Shown here piece after piece: positions 17,656 through 25,964 of a stretch of 64,000 bases of DNA. Source of the DNA: Fimousia sp045616445 (GTDB lineage: Bacteria > Bacillota > Clostridia > Lachnospirales > Lachnospiraceae); contig JAZLGR010000003.1 in NCBI GenBank assembly GCA_045616445.1, forward strand, positions 198,286 to 262,285, given 5' to 3'. A model generated the notes under the pieces. It made no database searches, had not been told where the DNA came from, and saw nothing but the letters and a program-made list of their open reading frames with translations. Both the position numbers and the translations under genes were made by a program. Every line of letters starts with the position of its first letter. Positions within the stretch are counted from its first letter, which is position 1.

Positions 17656-17732
17656 TTTCGGGCACATTTGCAAGGGAAAAATAACCGAAAACAAAGTGTT
17701 AATTTTTGGCTTCATTGTAAAATGTGCCGAAA
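17656..17732. repeat. Inverted repeat upstream of carD
   Basis: TTTCGGGCACATTT (17656-17669) is complementary to AAAATGTGCCGAAA (17719-17732) with a single extra G, enclosing about 49 nt. A run TTTATTTTT follows the right arm. It could be the terminator of the upstream pair or a regulatory structure before carD. Confidence 0.5.
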
Positions 17733-17744
17733 TTTATTTTTCAA

Positions 17745-17774
17745 CTGACATCACTCTTCCTACAATGTTAGAAT
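17745..17774 (+). promoter_or_regulatory. Predicted carD promoter
   Basis: CTGACA (17745-17750), an 18 bp spacer, then TAGAAT (17769-17774), about 27 bp before the start codon. Confidence 0.45.
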
Positions 17775-17801
17775 AGAATTAGAAGAATAAAGGAGGAAGG
17801 C

Positions 17802-18287
17802 GTGTTGTATAAAGTTGGCGACTATGTAGTTTATGGCATGCAGGGGGCTTGCCGTGTGGAAGAAATTACAGAAGTGGACTTCGCGGAAAAAGGCAAATTA
17901 TACTACAAGCTTGTTCCTGAAGCGGATAAGAAAGGTGAAATATTTGTAAGCATAGACAAGGGCAGTAAAAAGATGCGTGATCTGATGTCAAAAGACAGAG
18001 CCAATGAAATGCTTGATAAAATTCATGAAGTGGAAGGGAACTGGCATGTTGATGATCGTGAACGCGAAACCATGTATAAGAAGGCAATCAATGCCGGTGA
18101 CTATGACCAGATGATGAATATTTTAGTGGGACTGTACCAGAAGAAGCAGACCAGAGTGAAGCAGGGGAAGAGACAGACAGAGATGGATGATCGCATCTTC
18201 CGCAATACGAAGAAGGTGCTGCTGGGCGAACTGGCAGTGGTCCTTGGATCCGATATCGACAGTTTGGAAAAAAAGATGTTGTATTAA
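17802..18287 (+). CDS. CarD-family transcriptional regulator
   Basis: A 161-residue CarD/CdnL/TRCF-RID family protein. The N-terminal ~60 residues form the RNA-polymerase-interacting Tudor-like domain (YKVGDYVVYGMQGACRVEEI, then YYKLVP and GEIFVSID), and the helical C-terminal part (residues ~65-160) binds upstream promoter DNA in characterised members, where CarD stabilises open complexes. It starts at GTG 17802 or the adjacent TTG 17805, with AGGAGG at 17791-17796. It is a monocistronic unit between its own promoter and a bidirectional terminator. Confidence 0.88.
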   Translation: MLYKVGDYVVYGMQGACRVEEITEVDFAEKGKLYYKLVPEADKKGEIFVSIDKGSKKMRDLMSKDRANEMLDKIHEVEGNWHVDDRERETMYKKAINAGDYDQMMNILVGLYQKKQTRVKQGKRQTEMDDRIFRNTKKVLLGELAVVLGSDIDSLEKKMLY

Positions 18288-18311
18288 AAGATTGATAATA
18301 ATGGAAAAATA

Positions 18312-18341
18312 AAGGTACCTGAATAATCAGGTACCTTTTAA
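18312..18341. terminator. Bidirectional terminator between carD and sstT
   Basis: AAGGTACCTGA and TCAGGTACCTT form an 11 bp stem with an ATAA loop. There are T-rich tracts on both strands, so it can end both converging transcripts. Confidence 0.85.
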
Positions 18342-18370
18342 TTTTGTTATTAATTTTGCTGTTAATTAAA

Positions 18371-19627
18371 CTATGCCTTACGGGATTTGAAATCTGCAGG
18401 AACCAAAGAACCGAATTTCTCGCCGTTCTGTCTTCTCTGTAAGTATTCAGCAGCTGCTGTCATACCAACATCGGAAGAGGAGTTGAGTGCTGTTTCAACA
18501 GAGTCCTGAACAACCCCGATGATGAATCCTACTGCTACAGTCTGCATCGCAATTTCGTTCGGAATACCGAATAAGGAACATGCAAGTGGGATTAATAATA
18601 AGGAACCACCAGCGACACCGGAAGCACCACAAGCTGCAATGGCAGATAAGAAACTTAAGATGATTGCAGTTGGAAGGTCAACAGAAATTCCAAGTGTATG
18701 TGCAGTAGCAAGTGTCATAACTGTGATTGTGATGGCAGCACCGTCCATGTTGATGGTAGAACCAAGAGGGATGGATACGGAGTAGTTGTCTTTGTTTAAG
18801 CCAAGACGTTCACATAAGTTCATGTTCATAGGGATGTTCGCTGCAGAACTACGTGTAAAGAATGCTGTGATACCAGATTCTCTTAAGCATGTAAATACCA
18901 GTGGATATGGATTTCTTCTGGAGCAGAAGAAGATTACCAGTGGGTTTGTAATTAATGCAGTAAATAACATACATCCAACTAATAAAGCAAGTAAGGATCC
19001 GTAGGTTTTGAAGATGCTTAATCCATTTGTGGAAACGGTTTCAAATACGAGACCTAAGATACCGAATGGAGCACCGTTGATGATCCAGTGTACAGCCTGA
19101 GTAGCAGCTTTACTAAGGTCGCCTAAGAAATCCTTTGTAGATGGTGTTGCATGTTTCATAGCCATACCAAAAATAACTGCCCAGAATAAGATACCGATGT
19201 AGTTTGCATTTACAAGGGATCCGATTGGGTTGGAAACGATGTTTGTTAACAGGTTGGTAAGTACTTCAGCGATACCACTTGGAGGAGCCACGTCAGTAGC
19301 AGCTTCTGTTAATGCGATGGTCTGTGGGAATACGAAGCTTCCGATTACAGCTACAATCGCACCAACTAATGTGGTGAACATGTAAAGTACAACTACGATA
19401 CCCATATTTTTACCAGCGCCGCCCTTTGCATTGGCAAGGGAGCCCATAACAAGTAAAAATACAAGGATTGGGGCGATGGCACGAAGCGCGCCAACGAAGA
19501 TTGTTCCGAGAATAGCGATTGCAGATGCGCCAGGTACAGCAATACCTAAGACTGCACCGATCACGAGACCGATGACGATACGCAGAACAAGACTCATGCT
19601 ATTCCATGTTGTGATGATGTTTTTCAT
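18371..19627 (-). CDS. sstT: Serine/threonine:Na+ symporter SstT
   Basis: A 418-residue dicarboxylate/amino-acid:cation symporter (DAACS family) with eight transmembrane helices and two re-entrant loops. Diagnostic are FTRSSAANIPMNMNLCERLGL (HP1 serine-rich loop), PLGSTINMDGAAITITVMTLA (the NMDGT-like motif, here NMDGA) and ACGASGVAGGSLLLIPLAC (HP2). The NMDGA variant plus the overall match fit SstT, which imports serine and threonine with sodium. ATG 19627 is used since AAAGGA lies 9 nt upstream, and the longer frame from 19666 lacks a site. It converges with carD. Confidence 0.92.
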   Translation of the reverse strand: MKNIITTWNSMSLVLRIVIGLVIGAVLGIAVPGASAIAILGTIFVGALRAIAPILVFLLVMGSLANAKGGAGKNMGIVVVLYMFTTLVGAIVAVIGSFVFPQTIALTEAATDVAPPSGIAEVLTNLLTNIVSNPIGSLVNANYIGILFWAVIFGMAMKHATPSTKDFLGDLSKAATQAVHWIINGAPFGILGLVFETVSTNGLSIFKTYGSLLALLVGCMLFTALITNPLVIFFCSRRNPYPLVFTCLRESGITAFFTRSSAANIPMNMNLCERLGLNKDNYSVSIPLGSTINMDGAAITITVMTLATAHTLGISVDLPTAIILSFLSAIAACGASGVAGGSLLLIPLACSLFGIPNEIAMQTVAVGFIIGVVQDSVETALNSSSDVGMTAAAEYLQRRQNGEKFGSLVPADFKSRKA

Positions 19628-19746
19628 ATTCGATTGTCCTTTCCATAATATTTTGTTCGGAAACAAATTTAAGTTTAATTATAAACGATGTTATAGAAAA
19701 AATCAAATGTCCACCCATGAAAAACACTTATCAGTCAAATGTATCG

Positions 19747-20394
19747 CTACCCGTGTTTGATTTCGGAGTATCCGTTACCATTGACCAAAGCGTCTACAGG
19801 AATTTTGTGTCTGCAGTAAGGACAGTCATGACGGTTGTAGGTGCAGTAATCCGGAATGTCCTTCTTGTGGAAAATGGAATAGATTGGCAGTCCGTCGAAT
19901 TCATCGAGCATGGAGAAGACAGCGGATACGCCGGATACATTACCGCCATAGAAACCGATACAGTCAAGTGCCTGCTTGATAGTAATACCTGTTGTTACAG
20001 ATGCCATTAAAATGATGATATTCTTGCCCTTGATCATAGGAACGATGTTGCTTCTGAAGAAGAACTGGCCCATCTGGTCCATCTCAGGTGTGATGATACA
20101 TGCTGCATCATTATAATGACGGGATACGAAGCCAGTTTCAGAGAGACGCTCTGCAAGGAACGCACCAATGATTTCAGTACCATCTAAGCAAACGATGGTG
20201 TCGATGGCTTTATCAGATTTATAATCCTGTACGATTCGTGCAGCAGCAGCCTTGGCTTCATTCTGACGAACACGGATCTTGGTGATGTCGAGATAATAGT
20301 TGATGTGTGAGTTTCTGGTTGCAAAATGTCCCGGAATAACTTCTAAGTTGATGCTGGAAGTCTTAGAATGTAATGATAATGTTCTGGATTTCAT
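19747..20394 (-). CDS. Phosphoribosyltransferase-like protein (orotate PRTase-like family)
   Basis: A 215-residue protein with a type I PRTase layout: the hood-like N-terminus, AIDTIVCLDGTEIIGAFLAERL, and the loop GKNIIILMASVTTGITIKQAL. In active PRTases the equivalent of that last motif is hydrophobic-DD/ED-VxTTG. Here the acidic pair is replaced by Met-Ala, which should weaken Mg-PRPP binding. The C-terminus adds CTYNRHDCPYCRHKIPVDAL, a CxxC-containing, possibly metal-binding tail. It is usually annotated as an orotate phosphoribosyltransferase, but catalysis is doubtful. GGAGG precedes the ATG by 10 nt. No other pyr genes are nearby. Confidence 0.7.
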   Translation of the reverse strand: MKSRTLSLHSKTSSINLEVIPGHFATRNSHINYYLDITKIRVRQNEAKAAAARIVQDYKSDKAIDTIVCLDGTEIIGAFLAERLSETGFVSRHYNDAACIITPEMDQMGQFFFRSNIVPMIKGKNIIILMASVTTGITIKQALDCIGFYGGNVSGVSAVFSMLDEFDGLPIYSIFHKKDIPDYCTYNRHDCPYCRHKIPVDALVNGNGYSEIKHG

Positions 20395-20465
20395 AAATAT
20401 ATATCCTCCTGTGTTTTAAACTATGTATATTATAATATAAATCGGTCAAAATGGATATTATAAAA

Positions 20466-20494
20466 TTGAATTATCATTTGTTCAATGATATAAT
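20466..20494 (+). promoter_or_regulatory. glgA promoter
   Basis: TTGAAT (20466-20471), a 17 bp spacer, then TATAAT (20489-20494), followed by AGGAGG at about 20512 and the ATG at 20531. A near-consensus sigma-A promoter. Confidence 0.7.
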
Positions 20495-20530
20495 AAACAT
20501 AATAATTTATTAGGAGGAATTACGGGTAAC

Positions 20531-21970
20531 ATGAGAAAAATTTTATACGTTGCGTCTGAAAGTGTACCATTTATCAAAACTGGTGGTTTAGCAGACGTTG
20601 TGGGGACTTTACCAAAAACATTTGACAAAGAAAAATATGATGTAAGAGTTGTCTTACCTGGATATACTTGTATTCCAGACAAGTTCCGTGATGCAATGAC
20701 AGAAGTAACACATTTCCAGATGGATCTTTCCTGGAGAACACAGTATGTTGGTGTAAAAGAATTAGTATTAGACGGCATCACATTCTATTTCATTGACAAC
20801 CTTTATTATTTCACAGGCGAAAAACCATATGGCGATATGAGCGAAGACATTGAAAAATTTGCTTTCTTCTCCAAAGCAGCTTTAGCAATCCTTCCAGTAA
20901 TCGACTTCCAGCCAGACATCATCCATTGTCACGACTGGCAGGCAGGTTTAGTGCCAGTATATTTAAAAACAGTATTTGCAGGACAGAATTTCTACCGCAA
21001 TATCAAAACAGTATTTACTATTCACAACCTTAAATTCCAGGGTATCACAGATGCAGCTCGTATGATGGACATCACAGGTCTTCATTCTGATCTCTTCACA
21101 GATACATTAATGGGCGGAAACAACTGTGGTAACATGTTAAAAGGCGGTTTAACATTCTCTGACAAGATCAACACAGTATCCGAAACATACGCAGAAGAAA
21201 TTCAGACAGCATTCTTCGGCGAAAGATTAGATGGACTTCTTCGTTACAGAAGCGCTGACCTTTCCGGTATTGTGAATGGTATCGATTACGATTCCTACAA
21301 TCCATTAACAGATACAGCAATCGCTCAGGGCTACGATGTGAACAGTTTCGTAGAAGGCAAGAAAGTGAACAAAGAAGCATTACAGGCAGAAGTTGGTTTA
21401 CCAGTTGACGCGAATAAATTCGTTATTGGTATCATCTCCCGTTTAACAGACCAGAAAGGTTTAGACCTTGTGAATGCTGTTATGAACGAAATCTGCAACA
21501 TCGATCTTCAGTTCGTCATCTTAGGTACAGGCGAAGAACAGTACGAGAATATGTTCCAGTACTACGCTGGACAGTATCCAGACAAAGTTTCTGCTAACAT
21601 CTTCTATTCTGATCCATTATCCAAGAAGATCTATGCAGGTGTGGATGCATTATTAGTACCATCCTTATTCGAACCTTGTGGATTAACACAGCTCATGTCT
21701 TTACGTTACGGTACAGTTCCAATCGTACGTGAAACAGGTGGCTTAAAAGATACAGTTCAGGCTTACAACAAGTATGAACAGACAGGTAACGGATTCAGCT
21801 TCGCTAACTATAATGCACACGAATTATTATTCCAGATCGAATCTGCTGCAGATGTATTCTACAATGACAAAGACAGCTGGAATGCAATTGTTGAACGTGG
21901 CATGAACATGGACTATAGCTGGAACACATCCGCTTTAGTTTATGCTGATTTATATGAATCTATGCTGTAA
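20531..21970 (+). CDS. glgA: Glycogen synthase
   Basis: A 479-residue GT5 family ADP-glucose-dependent glycogen synthase. The ADP-glucose site KTGGLADVVGTLP is at residues ~16-28, DWQAGLVPVYL and the IHNLKFQG region follow in the first Rossmann domain, and the second domain has ISRLTDQKGLDL and the acceptor/catalytic EPCGLTQ motif. Full length for the family. It is alone here, not beside glgBCDP, and sits between its own promoter and terminator. Codon choice is extremely biased, as for ribosomal genes, suggesting abundant protein. Confidence 0.95.
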   Translation: MRKILYVASESVPFIKTGGLADVVGTLPKTFDKEKYDVRVVLPGYTCIPDKFRDAMTEVTHFQMDLSWRTQYVGVKELVLDGITFYFIDNLYYFTGEKPYGDMSEDIEKFAFFSKAALAILPVIDFQPDIIHCHDWQAGLVPVYLKTVFAGQNFYRNIKTVFTIHNLKFQGITDAARMMDITGLHSDLFTDTLMGGNNCGNMLKGGLTFSDKINTVSETYAEEIQTAFFGERLDGLLRYRSADLSGIVNGIDYDSYNPLTDTAIAQGYDVNSFVEGKKVNKEALQAEVGLPVDANKFVIGIISRLTDQKGLDLVNAVMNEICNIDLQFVILGTGEEQYENMFQYYAGQYPDKVSANIFYSDPLSKKIYAGVDALLVPSLFEPCGLTQLMSLRYGTVPIVRETGGLKDTVQAYNKYEQTGNGFSFANYNAHELLFQIESAADVFYNDKDSWNAIVERGMNMDYSWNTSALVYADLYESML

Positions 21971-21987
21971 TCAAATTTGATTGATTT

Positions 21988-22018
21988 GGGCGGGAGTTAG
22001 AACTCCCGCCCTTTTTTA
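21988..22018 (+). terminator. Rho-independent terminator after glgA
   Basis: GGGCGGGAGTT and AACTCCCGCCC, with a two-base AG loop centre, form a very strong stem followed by TTTTTT. Confidence 0.93.
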
Positions 22019-22077
22019 GGAGAAGTGTAGCGATATTCCTAAAACTACATTAAAAATTAATACTAAAGAATTCTCTC

Positions 22078-23820
22078 CTACTCCACCCGTTCAATCCCGT
22101 CGATCACCGGCTCACTCACCATACTGTAATTGGTATGATAGATTACAAACCCTGGTTTCCCGCCGGGTGTTTTTTTCAAATGTTTTTTCTGAATATAATC
22201 AATCTCCACCTTATTCGTTCCCTGACCCTTGCTATAGTAAGCCGCCAGACGGCACGCTTCTTCGTAGGTCTGGTCCGGCATGATGCCGCCATCCGGATTC
22301 TTCACAATGACGTGGGAACCAGCCATCTGTTTTGCGTGGAACCACCAGTCATTGCCCGTGGCAAACTTAAAGGACAGATCCTCGTTCTGATAATTATTCT
22401 TGCCCACATACATATGATAGCCGTCGGAGCTTATATAATGCATCGGTTTCGACTTAAATTTCTTCTTCTTCATATTGCCGCCACGTCGTCTGATGTAGCC
22501 ACAGTCCATCATCTCTTCACGAATCTGTACCAGATCATCTTCATCCAGCGCGATGTTCAGCGCATTGCTGATGGATTCGAGATGTTCCACGTCCGCCTTT
22601 GTCTCCAAAGTCAGTTCAGAAAGGGCCTCAAATGTTCGTTTCAGCTTATTATATTTGGCGTAATACTTCTGTGAATTCTCAAGGGCACTCTTCTGTGGAT
22701 CCAGCGGAATCGTAATCTCTTCGTTGGTATAATAGTTTAAGCACACCAGATTCTTCGCACCCTCCTCACAGGAGTAGCCATAGACATTGAGCAGCTCCCC
22801 ATAGATGCGATACTTCTCACGTTTTTCGGTATCTTTCAGCTGTTTGATCTGTAAATCATACTTTTTGGATGCCCTGGCCAGAGAAGTGTCCACGATTTTT
22901 CGAAGATCTGTGGATTTCTGCTTGATTCTTGTCAGCTTTTCCTTCATGGAATAGTAGTTTTGCAGCACTTCGGAGATGGAGTCGTATCCTCTTGCCTCAG
23001 ATCCCGCAAAGGAAGTCAGTTCAATGGAGGAAAATTCCTTCGGTACGCCGCCTTCTAACACGATATTCGGTGCAAATGCACCTGTCAGAACCAACTCTCC
23101 TAACTTTACCAATTCACCATAGAGTCTGGCCGCAGCTCCTTCATCAAGGGATGCCATGGCATCATTGCCATCAAGGCCTGCACGGTAGCACAGTTCGTTG
23201 GCAATCAGTGGGCTGATTCCAGTAATGGAAGTGTAGATGCCCCGACAAATGGACACTGGCTTTGTTACAATATTGGAAAGAAAGAAGCCAAGATCTACCT
23301 CAAGCGGGGAACATTTGCCCTGGGACGGCGGTGCACAGTAGATGCGTCCCGGGAGTACCTCGCGGACAGAGGAAATCTGTGCCGAGATATGCTTGATGGA
23401 ATCGATGATCTTGCCGGATTCATCGGTGAAGATGATGTTGCTGTGCTTGCCCATGATTTCAACGATCAGTTTTTTGCGGCAGAGATCACCTAGTTCGTTC
23501 AGGTGCTCGATGGTAAATTCTAAGATTCGCTCAAATCCAGGCTGGGTGATGGAGATGATTCGTCCATTGTTGATATGCTTGCGAAGCAGCATACAGAAGT
23601 TTGGCGCCTGGCTTGGGTTATTCTTGGTTTCTGTTGTGATGTATACAAGTGGCAGAGATGCACTTGCAGAGAGAAGTAGACGGTAAGTGCTGCGGTTGTT
23701 TTTGATGACTAAGGTCAGTTCGTCGGCTTCCGGCTGATATATCTTATAGATTCGTCCGCCTGTCAGCAGGTTCTCACAGTCGGATCTTAAATTTGCAATG
23801 ACAAGTCCGTCAAGTGCCAT
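22078..23820 (-). CDS. rqcH: NFACT family protein RqcH (fibronectin-binding-protein homologue)
   Basis: A 580-residue NFACT protein, the bacterial Rqc2/NEMF homologue that binds stalled 50S-peptidyl-tRNA and directs alanine tailing of blocked nascent chains. Domains in order: NFACT-N (residues ~1-200, MALDGLVIANLRSDCENLLTG), helix-hairpin-helix, a long coiled coil (~290-430) and NFACT-R near the C-terminus (HYISSDGYHMYVGKNNYQNE, WWFHAKQMAGSHVIVK). The position of the conserved Asp-Arg pair of the N domain reads Glu-Arg here (GFERILEF), which should be compared with other clostridia. ATG 23820 has AAGGAGGTG 8 nt upstream, so the longer frame is rejected. Confidence 0.92.
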   Translation of the reverse strand: MALDGLVIANLRSDCENLLTGGRIYKIYQPEADELTLVIKNNRSTYRLLLSASASLPLVYITTETKNNPSQAPNFCMLLRKHINNGRIISITQPGFERILEFTIEHLNELGDLCRKKLIVEIMGKHSNIIFTDESGKIIDSIKHISAQISSVREVLPGRIYCAPPSQGKCSPLEVDLGFFLSNIVTKPVSICRGIYTSITGISPLIANELCYRAGLDGNDAMASLDEGAAARLYGELVKLGELVLTGAFAPNIVLEGGVPKEFSSIELTSFAGSEARGYDSISEVLQNYYSMKEKLTRIKQKSTDLRKIVDTSLARASKKYDLQIKQLKDTEKREKYRIYGELLNVYGYSCEEGAKNLVCLNYYTNEEITIPLDPQKSALENSQKYYAKYNKLKRTFEALSELTLETKADVEHLESISNALNIALDEDDLVQIREEMMDCGYIRRRGGNMKKKKFKSKPMHYISSDGYHMYVGKNNYQNEDLSFKFATGNDWWFHAKQMAGSHVIVKNPDGGIMPDQTYEEACRLAAYYSKGQGTNKVEIDYIQKKHLKKTPGGKPGFVIYHTNYSMVSEPVIDGIERVE

Positions 23821-23936
23821 GACTGGCACCTCCTTCCTGATAGTTTCTCTGATTGAATATGCAGAGAATGAATCGGCATTTTCGAAAGAATTATAGCATG
23901 TCAGACACACTTAGGCAAATGAATAACCGAATTCAT

Positions 23937-23968
23937 TTGTCAAGAATACTTTAGTATGCTAATATAAT
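23937..23968 (+). promoter_or_regulatory. his operon promoter
   Basis: TTGTCA (23937-23942) with TAATAT at 23960-23965 (17 bp spacer), overlapping TATAAT at 23963-23968. No T-box or his-leader peptide is visible between this and hisZ. Confidence 0.5.
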
Positions 23969-24000
23969 AAAATACGAAACTATGTGAAAAAGGAGATAAC

Positions 24001-25284
24001 ATGAACATTAAATTATTACATACACCGGAAGGTGTTAGAGATATCTACAATGTAGAATATAGCAAAAAAGTTAAGATTGAACAGGACATTTTAGAAGTTC
24101 TTCATTTATATGGTTATAAAGGCATTCAGACACCAATGTTCGAATTTTTCGACATTTTCAACCGTGAAACAGGTAGTGTAAGCTCTCGTGAGATGTACAA
24201 GTTCTTCGACCGCGAAGGTAATACTTTAGTACTTCGTCCGGATATGACACCATCCATCGCACGCTGCGTTGCCAAATATTTTGATGACGAAAAATTACCA
24301 ATTCGTCTCTGCTACAAAGGCAATACCTTTGTAAATAACGCAAGCCATCAGGGTAAATTAAAAGAAACAACTACCATCGGTGCTGAGCTGATCAATGATA
24401 ACAGCTCCTCTGGTGATGCAGAGGTGATCGCACTTGCCATCAACTCCTTCCTTGCACTTGGCATCAAGGACTTTACCGTAGATGTTGGACAGGTTGATTT
24501 TTACCAGGGCATCTGTGAAGAATTTGGTATCAAAGGTGATATTGAAATCCGTCTTCGTGAATTAGTAAAGAATAAGAACTTCTTTGGCGTAGAAGAATTC
24601 CTTCGCGATGTGGACAGCATTTCTGAAGAAGGTAAGAAGGCAATCAGTACATTTACACAGTTATATGGTGGAAGAGAAATCTTAGAAACAGCGAAGAATC
24701 TGACATTTAACAGCAAAGCACGTAAGGCAGTGGAACATTTGGATAATGTATACCGTATCCTCTCTGTATATGGATATGAAAAGTACATCAGCTTTGACCT
24801 TGCGATGCTTCACAACTTTGATTATTATACAGGAATCATTTTCAAAGGTTATACTTATGGAACTGGTGATGCTGTTGTGAAGGGCGGCCGTTACGATAAT
24901 CTTCTTGCACAGTTTGGTAAGAAAGCACCATCCGTTGGTTTCTCTATTAATGTGGATGAGCTGCTCCTTGCGATGACAAGCCAGAAGATCAAGATTAAGA
25001 CAGACCGTAACAAGCGTCTCCTTGTATATCATGGACCAGGATATAAACCAGCAATTAAGACAGCCAATTACTATAGAAAGAATGGCATTGTCTGTGAGGC
25101 AGTCAGACTGTTACAGGGCAAATCCATCGAAGATTATGTAGAAAAAGCAAAGAAGCACGGTTATGGCGGCATCTGCTATTTCGAAACAAGAGAAATTGCG
25201 TGGATCATCAACACAGAAACTGGCGATTACGAAAAATTCACAGATTTCTATGCATTGGCAGACCGCATTGACCAGATTGTTTAG
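24001..25284 (+). CDS. hisZ: ATP phosphoribosyltransferase regulatory subunit HisZ
   Basis: A 427-residue class II aminoacyl-tRNA-synthetase-like protein. The N-terminus follows HisS (TPEGVRDIYNVEYSKK, then LRPDMTPSIARCVAKYF as motif 2). It lacks parts needed for tRNA charging and is immediately followed by a short-form hisG, the standard genomic signature of HisZ, which joins HisG(S) in a hetero-octamer and provides histidine feedback inhibition. The spacing to hisG is 29 bp. It is the first gene of hisZ-G-D-B-I. AAGGAG precedes the ATG. Confidence 0.92.
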   Translation: MNIKLLHTPEGVRDIYNVEYSKKVKIEQDILEVLHLYGYKGIQTPMFEFFDIFNRETGSVSSREMYKFFDREGNTLVLRPDMTPSIARCVAKYFDDEKLPIRLCYKGNTFVNNASHQGKLKETTTIGAELINDNSSSGDAEVIALAINSFLALGIKDFTVDVGQVDFYQGICEEFGIKGDIEIRLRELVKNKNFFGVEEFLRDVDSISEEGKKAISTFTQLYGGREILETAKNLTFNSKARKAVEHLDNVYRILSVYGYEKYISFDLAMLHNFDYYTGIIFKGYTYGTGDAVVKGGRYDNLLAQFGKKAPSVGFSINVDELLLAMTSQKIKIKTDRNKRLLVYHGPGYKPAIKTANYYRKNGIVCEAVRLLQGKSIEDYVEKAKKHGYGGICYFETREIAWIINTETGDYEKFTDFYALADRIDQIV

Positions 25285-25313
25285 GATAGAGATTAGGAAG
25301 GAATTGATAAGAT

Positions 25314-25961
25314 ATGAGATATTTAACATTTGCACTGGCGAAGGGCCGTCTTGCGAAACAGACCATGAAGCTGCTTGAACAGATTGGCATTACCTGCGAA
25401 GAGATGAAAGACCCAAAGACAAGAAAGTTAATCTTTGTCAACGAAGAATTAAAGGTAAAATTCTTCTTATCCAAGGCTTCTGACGTGCCAACATACGTAG
25501 AATACGGCGCAGCAGACATCGGGGTTGTAGGCAAGGATACCATCTTAGAAGAAGGCAGACCATTATACGAAGTACTTGATTTAGGCTTTGGTAAATGTAA
25601 GATGTGTGTCTGCGGACCAGAATCTGCCAGAGAATATTTAGAACACAAGGAATTAATCCGTGTAGCATCCAAGTATCCGAACATTGCGAAGGATTATTTC
25701 TATAATAAGAAGCTTCAGACAGTAGAGATCATCAAGCTCAATGGTTCTGTAGAGCTTGCACCAATCGTTGGCTTATCTGAAGTAATTGTCGATATCGTAG
25801 AAACCGGTACTACCTTAAAAGAGAATGGGTTAGGCGTATTAGAAGAGATCTGCCCATTATCTGCTCGTATGGTAGTAAACCAGGTAAGCTACAAGATGGA
25901 ACAGGAACGTATCCAGAAACTCATCAACGACTTAAAAGAATTAACAGCTAAAGGGGAATAA
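25314..25961 (+). CDS. hisG: ATP phosphoribosyltransferase, short-form catalytic subunit
   Basis: A 215-residue HisG(S), which condenses ATP and PRPP as the first step of histidine synthesis. Family motifs are FALAKGRLAKQTMKLLEQ at the N-terminus, ADIGVVGKDTILEEG, and the PRPP loop IVDIVETGTTLKENGL. It ends near residue 215 without the C-terminal ACT-like regulatory domain of the long form, consistent with dependence on HisZ encoded just upstream. The next gene, hisD, starts 3 bp after the stop. Confidence 0.95.
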   Translation: MRYLTFALAKGRLAKQTMKLLEQIGITCEEMKDPKTRKLIFVNEELKVKFFLSKASDVPTYVEYGAADIGVVGKDTILEEGRPLYEVLDLGFGKCKMCVCGPESAREYLEHKELIRVASKYPNIAKDYFYNKKLQTVEIIKLNGSVELAPIVGLSEVIVDIVETGTTLKENGLGVLEEICPLSARMVVNQVSYKMEQERIQKLINDLKELTAKGE

Positions 25962-25964
25962 ATC

